64,000 nucleotides of DNA from Cristatella mucedo (taxonomy: Eukaryota > Bryozoa > Phylactolaemata > Cristatellidae), in the NCBI GenBank assembly GCA_009760855.2, contig WPIO01000163.1, positions 410,001 to 474,000 on the forward strand. Direction: 5' to 3'. Below the pieces are notes generated by a model, which did no database searches, was not told where the DNA came from, and saw only the letters and a program-made list of their open reading frames with translations. Below, one piece after another: positions 57,500 to 64,000 of this stretch (position 1 is its first letter; every line of letters begins with the position of its first letter). The position numbers and the translations under genes are program-made.

Positions 57500-58605
57500 T
57501 GCTATGAAATTTGGTTTAAGAACATGAAACACTGTTTACTACAGGGTGAGAGCAAAAGTCCAGTTGCGAAACGCTTATAGTGGCGATGGCAGCTTATCGC
57601 AGTTCGAATATGTGTTGAGGTTAGCTGGCCTGGGCCAGCTTAAAGACAATACCATAACAACGCACATGCACTGTCACACAGAATTTAGAAGGTAAACTCG
57701 GAACTCGGAACTCTGCATTCCATAATGCGAAATCAAAACCGCAGCTGCACGATGCCCATTGTGGAGGTGGCAGCTGTGTCGTAGTTAGCTTATGTAGGGA
57801 GGCTTGCTGGCCCGGGCCATCAGAGGCCATTGCAAGAGAATGCCCGCAAACTATGCTATAAAATTGTATGAGTAAGCCTAGAATATGATAGTCTATAATG
57901 TGAAATTAAAACCACAGTTCATCATTGCACGGCGGCCCGGGCCATTAGAGGCCACAGGGTGAGAACGCACAAGCTCAATCGCCTGAAATTGTAAGAGTAA
58001 CTCTTGAATAGTAATCGTTATTATGTGAACTGAAGACCGATGTTGCGGACAATTTTTGTTTTAGAAATTGCAGCTGCATTGCTGTTAAAAATGTAAGGCT
58101 GCTATCGGAGGTCTACCGCTGGAGGCCATACCATGAGAACAAGCCAGTGAAATCGTATGAAATCTGGTATGTTAACGTGCAATGCTATTTTATACAAGCA
58201 GAAACCTCATAGTTTCGCGAAGCTTTTTATGGAGATGGCAGCTTTACTGCAGTTCTAACGTTCTCGGCAGCCATTTGCACCGGGCCTTTTGATGCCATAG
58301 CATGCGAACGCACAAGTGCAATCGTGTGACAATTGGTGGGTAAACTTGGCACACAGTAACCTATAATTAAAAATCAAAACCGCAGTTGGGCAAAGCATTT
58401 TGTGAAAGTGGCAGCTGCATCGTCGGTCGAATATGTAAAACTGTCAGCAGGCCATTTTAGGCCAAAGCAGGAGGATAGGCAATCTGAATTGCATAAAATC
58501 TGGTGGGTAAATCTGAATACTTTGGACGTCAAACCTCTGCTTTCCAACTTGTATTGTGGAAAAGGCAGCTGTCTCGAAGTGTATGGCAGGCTATAATATT
58601 GTATC
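57500..58605. repeat. Degenerate tandem array, ~155-180 bp units
   Basis: About seven units share 'aatcaaaaccgcagttg', 'gtggcagctgcatcgcagtt', 'aggccattagaggcca' and 'gagaacgcacaag' motifs. 'ggcagct' markers fall at 57588, 57769, 58069 (variant), 58237, 58410 and 58564. One unit near 57900-58020 lacks the marker region. Frames here are not genes. Confidence 0.8.
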
Positions 58606-58611
58606 ACAGTT

Positions 58612-58725
58612 ATTAGAGTGGCCGCTACTAACCATACAATCATGCTTCTCTTACGGCAAAATTTCAAAGTGCCAAGAAAAGAGATGATGTTCTCTGGTGG
58701 CGCTATGCAAATATATCGTTAGCAT
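58612..58725 (+). mobile_element. L2-like tail fragment
   Basis: 'aaatttcaaagtgccaagaa', 'gatgttctctggtggcgcta' and 'tgcaaatatat' match the LINE A/SINE2 tail, diverged. It caps the tandem array. Confidence 0.6.
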
Positions 58726-61700
58726 TGTAGGATTACTGGTATTTTCATTGGTGAACCCTATAATTCAGGTCATTGTGATCTGTTGAGCAAAGATAAAAGC
58801 CCTGCACTCCTACCTGTCTCAGCCTCTGCAAAGAGGTGCAATTATGTGCATCTCTTTGCTCTTGCTCCGCTGGTACAATGGCCACTGACGGTTCACGATT
58901 CCATTAGCGATTGAAGGCCAATGATTCTATTAGAATAGCAGTAGCTGGGCCCCTCAGATTCTTTCAAAGACGTGTCAGTTTTTCATTATCAGGCAAACCG
59001 TGCATAGCAGTTAATTTCTTGATTAGGTCTCGATATGTTCGAGTGCCTTCGTAGGCGGGTGGTGAGTCTCAGGCTTCACTCACAGACTCGGCTTAGAAAT
59101 GGGCTTAAAGCTGATAGCTCGCTACTCCAGTCACTGATAGAGAGCTGATCGTCCTTGGCATCTCAGCCCCATCTGGCTTGGCTAACATTTTGCTTACCGG
59201 GCTCCTAGAACCGGTCATCTGAACTATTCATCTGGGTCGCTAACACCTTGGTAAGCTCTTTGGGCAGATTTAATTTGTAAGCTAACCGGTTTCTTCTTTT
59301 GCGAATCTCTAATCGACGACGCACTCTTTTACTAATGGAACTGCTATTAATTATTCAGTTTAAGTCGGGGGCTCAGTTGTCACCCTTGCATTACTGGACT
59401 AACGACTCTCAGCTACATTACACCTAATTCTTTTGTAAAAGCCAGGAACCTCCGCCAGCACTTCATCAGTGCAACTGCAAAGATGGCAGAGATAGGCTAC
59501 AATTTGGTCTCCAATCTCTTCAAATGCTCCTTTTTAAATAGCTGTAGCACATTGGTTCATGCATTAATTACGTTAAATATCGGTTTCTTATTACTTTTGA
59601 TTCCATTTGTGCTCATTTCGGTATAGTTTTATTGCGGCAATTTGTCTGGAAACGCAGCCAAAATCCAAATCAGGCTTAGCTTCCTAATCTGCAGATATTC
59701 AATCAAACACCAAGCAGCTAGCTAATAACAATTCTTGTTTTAAACCATTGTCATGGGCTACTACTGCCTGCTGACAGCTAGCTTCCTCTATACCACATTG
59801 CTCAAGCCTATGCCAAAAGCCTGTAGTTATTGCAGCGTCAACACTTACCCTGATAGCTTTGTCGTATCAGCTAATATTTCAGTCTCTGCTAGCTAGGTGA
59901 CTACTAAGGCAAGTGGATCATCCGTACCAGAGGACAGCCAGCTGTCGGCCACGGAAGTTGTCAAGGCAACTCCCAAACCGTTTACCAGTAGCACATAATT
60001 CTAAATATATGACAAAAGGAAGCAATCAGCGGAGACATTTCGGTAACCAGCGACCGATCCCTAGTTGGCATGGTTTTTGGTATGAATTAAGTAGCAAAGC
60101 CGTTAGTTGCGAACCCTGGCAGCATGGCTGCATTATGCACCATCGATCTCATAGATCTGCCGGCTCAACATGTTAGCTGCAAATAACATACAGGATTCTG
60201 TCACTATACGCTGTAGTTCCTTCACCACCCTTGCTCCCGTCTAGCATCGGTCGAAGTGTAATAATAATAATAATAATAAAAATGTTTGCAATCTCACAAT
60301 TCGCTACTGGAAATTGATTGCTTGGTTGTACCTCTACGACACCTTCAGCAATGGGAAGCTTGCCTCCTAGCATTCTCCCGTACTTCCAGAGCCTGAAAGT
60401 CACAACCGGCAGTCATTGTGCACTTCACGTGACGTCTGGAAGACATTAGAATAAAGCTGTAAAAACCTTTGTCTCGCAAGAATGGCTCATTCTATATGAA
60501 TTAGCTTTAATTTGTCTGTAAAATTGTGCCTGTGATAACTAACCAATTGGCTTTAATGTGTCTGTGAAATTGTACATGTGATAACTAACCAATTGACAGC
60601 TGCTTCTTTCCCAGACTACTTTAGGAAAGTGTCTAGAATGGGACTTAGTTCTCTTAAGTCGTTATCTGAATTGTTCACTAGATCGCCGGATTGATTTCAC
60701 GCCAATAAATTCTGTTTTTTCATTATTGAAAAATGCTGGCAAGCTGTTTCACAGTTCTGAGCTAGTTGTTGACCAAATTAAAAATACCTATAGCCGTCCA
60801 ATATAAAGGCTTACGTCTTCACTCTAGCATTTAACTATAGCTCCTGAAAACCAATACGATAGAGCTAAGGCACTATTCTACGACTCCATCAGCAGAAATT
60901 TGGCTGGAAGATCTGCTTTGACCTTTTTATTTCCTAGATAGCTCAAATGCAAGCACCTATACTCGTTATTTTGTGGCCTCATAGCAGCCTAACTATACGT
61001 TGACGTAGGAGGCCGACGTCACTTCCCATTTAATGGGTAAGAGTAGGCACAGCTTTTGCTATTTAAATACGGATCATGAACGAGCTGATTTCATAAACTA
61101 ATTCTATCAAATCCGCATTGCCCCCACCAAGAATTGCTTCAAGCTCAGGGCTGTATCTTACTTCAACGATTATTCCTTCACATGTTGGTGCTTGCCCACC
61201 CGAAATGTTTGCCTCTTTTATGGTCCTCTCCAAACTCCCTCTGTAAGTCGGGTCTTTTAGCTATGGCCCTAACGATCTCAAGCGCTTCGTTGACAGATAT
61301 TTTATTTCCTTGAAGCAGTTGTCTAAAGCCTGACTCCGATTTAAATTACGACATTCCTCGACTTAAAAGTTTGAAACGAATACATACTCCGCCTGATCCT
61401 CTCTGAACATGCACCCTCTTTATTCATGGTGTACGTGCTTATTACTGCTACCGATGTACGATGCACTATATCACTAATGAGTCCAAATACTTCTTTCTTT
61501 CTACCCATGTTTAGCGCACATAATGGGATTTAATTCTCTCGAGACACTGCAAAGACGAAATGTCATTATCATATTTACAGTAGCATAAAGTCCTAACTGT
61601 ATACCCCAACAGGCTGCGACGAATTTTACTAACTTTAAAGGGCACCATTCAGAAGCTGTCCAGTGCATTTAATTACCATCTTGGCACTAAACAATCGAAA

Positions 61701-62059
61701 ATAGCTCGGTTGAACGTTGATGAAGCCATTAAGGCAGACAAACGTATCGGTCAGATAATCGAGCCTGAAACCTGCGACCTTTAACGCAAATACCTTAAAG
61801 AGACATCGATATCCCCAGTACCCATAGGCCGGACAGAGGTCGCTAAATATCCTGAACACTCCTGAGTTTTCTACCACCGTTGATCGTGGATACATGCGGA
61901 CCTCCTAGCGAAAAAGAATTGCAACGCTGCGCGGCCTTAGACCAAACTCTTTCGTTCTAGTTCCGAAGGTGCGTTGACTCTGGACGTTTGGCTCAGTGAA
62001 TCAGAGCAGTAGCGATTCGTAAGCTATAGTTAACCATAGGTTTCGTTTCGCTCTTCGGC
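58726..62059. other. No gene seen
   Basis: 3.3 kb of mixed AT-rich DNA. It contains a 46-bp tandem pair (60504 and 60550), an (ATA)n at 60262-60280 and a possible degraded L2-like tail near 60620-60670. No splice-flanked frame supported. Confidence 0.4.
60504..60595. repeat. 46-bp tandem duplication
   Basis: Two copies sharing 'gctttaat.tgtctgt.aaa' and 'gtgataactaaccaattg', with a few differences. Confidence 0.92.
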
Positions 62060-63489
62060 TGCAAATGTATGCCGCCGCCGCTTGGTTTGCGCGGCTGCCG
62101 ACCAGAGCCGGTGCATGCTGGTGCAAAACGTGAGCCGCTGAGCGCCGGTGCGACCTCGTCCGTGGCTGAGGACTAGAGTTAGCCGAACAACAAACTTGAA
62201 TGGCGCCTAGAAACACTGCCAGGTTTCGCTACCGTTACTTTGGTCACCTCGAGTGCCATCAGCCTCTCGCCATTTCTCTTTCGGGAAAGCGTGCAAATGC
62301 TATGTAACTACGGTTAACGTTTTTTTTTATCACAGTGAATGTCGGCCCGTGGTAAGCATTTCTGTCACAATCGCCTCCGAATCGCAGTCCGATTAAGTGT
62401 CTTTCGCCCGACCTACGAAACTTTACCAGAGTGCTTCCTTTTTCTTTCTAACCATCGTCGGCGAAAACGCCCTGGCAGAACTCGATACGGAGACGCCTGC
62501 AGCTTCTCCGGGGGCCGGCTGGCGCCGCGTTCGCGACGCCCCCTAGCCACGTGAGCTGGACTCGAGCGCCCCTCCCCCGCCATTTTCTCTGCGTGAGCAT
62601 ACAGGGCCACAGCGGACAGCGGCGGCAGCGCTGCTGGCGGACCGCAGCGAGGTCAAAGGGCTACGGGGATTCACTAGACAGCAACCTCACGCGTCGCACG
62701 CCGTCCGCCGGAAGCTAAGGGCGGACGTCCGAGGCCAACTAAAGTCGATCGATTGGCCGGCTGTGTAATCGCCGTCGGCGGCGGACGCGCGAGCATGCAC
62801 CGTCTCGGCGCGCCCTCCGCCCAGCAGCAGCAGCAGCAGCAGAAGCGCGTTGGGAGGCGTCCTGGAGTGACCTTGACTTTTACCCCACCTCCACCCCACC
62901 CCCACCCGCTCAACGGCAAAAGCGGACGCGGAGGAGCTGCGGACGACCGTCGAGCCGAGAAGCATGCGCGATCGCCGGGCGGCTTTCATTACGGCACCGA
63001 GCCGGATTCGTTCGACGAGACGGTAGTAAAGGAAGCAGACGGTAGTAAAGAAAGCACCGCTGAAAGATTTCCTCCGCCGATTCGATTCCTTCACTCGGCA
63101 CTAAAACCGAATGTGAGCTCCGCGACCGTCGCCGCGGCCGGCGCGAACCCACGATGCGCGGCGGCCTCCTTCTGTCGCCTCGGCGGCGCCTCGGCGGCTC
63201 AGGCTGCGCCGCCGAGGCGCCTCTCGTCGCCCAGCAGCCGCCGCAGCGAGGGTCGCCGGCGTCAGCTCTCCCTTACGGCCAATGCGGCCGAGGTCGTACG
63301 GATGACCCGGACTCGGCAGCGGGATTTTGACGTCGGACCCGCGACTTTGGCGGGCTCGCCTGCGTGGCGCTATTCGTCGCTCAGGCGACGCGGGCGACGC
63401 GGATGAGCGCGAACCGGTCGGTCACGAGATTAGCGCGTGCTGCGTGCGAGAAGTTTTCGAGCTGCGATGTTGAACGCTATTTAGCGCGA
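62060..63489. promoter_or_regulatory. CpG island, possible first-exon/promoter region
   Basis: Strongly GC/CpG-rich and open in several frames on both strands. A (CAG)7 tract at 62821-62842 reads poly-Gln on plus (frame 62753-63406) and poly-Leu or poly-Cys on minus. It contains 'ccgccattttctctgcg' (YY1-like, 62578), a hairpin at 63176-63219 and a tandem 'agacggtagtaaag' pair near 63019-63053. It could supply the missing upstream exon of TM exon 2 (minus strand), but no acceptable ATG-to-phase-0-donor exon was found. Confidence 0.45.
63176..63219. repeat. Perfect GC hairpin, 14-bp arms
   Basis: 63176-63189 (cgcctcggcggcgc) and 63206-63219 are perfect inverted repeats with a 16-base loop. Confidence 0.95.
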
Positions 63490-63700
63490 GCAGGAGTCGG
63501 AGCGTAAGCCCCAACCAATATATATATATATATATATAATACACGATACATAAATTATATAATAAGATATCATATAATATCATAATAAATATTATAGCAT
63601 CATATTATAATCTTTTTTGAGAGACCAATCAGGTTATTCACAGCCAGAGTACTATGGGTTAAGAGTATGGGCGGAGACTTGGCAGGAGTCGGAGCGTAAG
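63490..63700. mobile_element. AT-rich insert between 19-bp direct repeats
   Basis: 'gcaggagtcggagcgtaag' occurs at 63490-63508 and 63682-63700. Between them are 173 bp beginning with a (TA)n run and overall AT-rich, unlike the GC island around it. This looks like an insertion with a target-site duplication. The element itself is unidentified. Confidence 0.6.
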
Positions 63701-63702
63701 AC

Positions 63703-63742
63703 AGCTCGGCCGTCGCAGCACGAACGCAGCGACGGCCGAGCT
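63703..63742. repeat. Perfect GC hairpin, 14-bp arms
   Basis: agctcggccgtcgc (63703-63716) pairs with 63729-63742 around a 12-base loop, immediately after the AT-rich insert. Confidence 0.95.
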
Positions 63743-64000
63743 CTCGCGGGCCACGCGCCGCTGTCTTTGTTATCCAGAAAATAAGCTGACAGCTCGGTTT
63801 TGTGGCGGCGTAAAATAAATACCCGAAATTCTCGTCAGCAGTGCCGTCGCCACTAATCCGCGGGGCTCGGCCACTAATCCGCGGGGCTGCGGCGGCGGCT
63901 GCGACGGCGCTCGGTGCTGCAGTGACCCGGGCAAGCGTCCCGCGCTTTCCAAGTCTGTAAACCTTCGGAGTGGGCGCTCCGCACGTTTCCTTTTTTCCGC
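63743..64000. promoter_or_regulatory. CpG island continuation with tandem duplication
   Basis: GC-rich to the window edge. 'ccactaatccgcggggct' is repeated near 63850 and 63871. No gene assigned. Confidence 0.4.

Noticed and set aside
62534-62551. 'cgccccctag' stretch as a third CTCF-like site
   Set aside because: The central part fits, but the flanking TGG of the motif is missing, so it does not score above a GC-rich background by eye.

Overview
This is non-coding-dominated nuclear DNA from an animal, most likely an invertebrate. The reasons are spliceosomal exon/intron borders, CpG-rich islands in AT-rich DNA, tRNA-derived SINEs, two families of L2/CR1-group non-LTR retrotransposons, long (TA)n tracts and CTCF-like motifs. 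There are no operons or bacterial signals, and the species cannot be named from the sequence. Most long open frames here are chance frames or retrotransposon pieces.

Repeats make up most of what can be recognised. Family A is an L2-like LINE with the (F/Y)xDD reverse transcriptase motif, a tail resembling 'gggcgctttatcaagtg' and then (ATT)n. It has about 20 pieces in both orientations, the best at 19.9-21.6, 43.97-45.9 and 56.4-57.5 kb. Family B is a second L2-like LINE ending in 'ttacatt'-type repeats, best at 31.9-32.9 and 39.4-40.95 kb. SINE1 (six copies) and SINE2 (three copies) are tRNA-derived, and SINE2 shares its 3' tail with LINE A. All copies examined are truncated, frameshifted or carry stops, so none looks autonomous. 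Several are nested inside each other.

Four to five GC-rich islands interrupt this: about 6.9-7.8, 28.3-30.3, 34.6-35.5, 51.9-52.9 and 62.0-64.0 kb. The minus-strand islands hold the only convincing host-gene sequence. A short exon at 35373-35192 encodes an acidic, Asn/Ser-rich N-terminus and one transmembrane helix, and stops at a strong GTAAGT donor. An exon at 30298-29539 starts after a good acceptor with a stop-transfer-like RNRIRQK segment and runs to a TAG. The intron phases match, giving a predicted single-pass membrane protein of about 313 residues. A second transmembrane exon of the same design and phase lies at 52833-52631. An alternative terminal exon with its own AATAAA may lie at 34546-34330. 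I do not recognise the protein family.

The 3' part of the cytoplasmic exon and its 3' UTR are present a second time, inverted, at 6880-7560, with one in-frame stop. Both copies keep a CTCF-like motif close to the end of the gene. Other structures of note are a degenerate tandem array with a period of about 170 bp at 57.5-58.6 kb, a 1.1 kb GC-rich block flanked by mirror-image microsatellites at 45.9-47.3 kb, and a 173 bp AT-rich segment between perfect 19 bp direct repeats at 63.5-63.7 kb.
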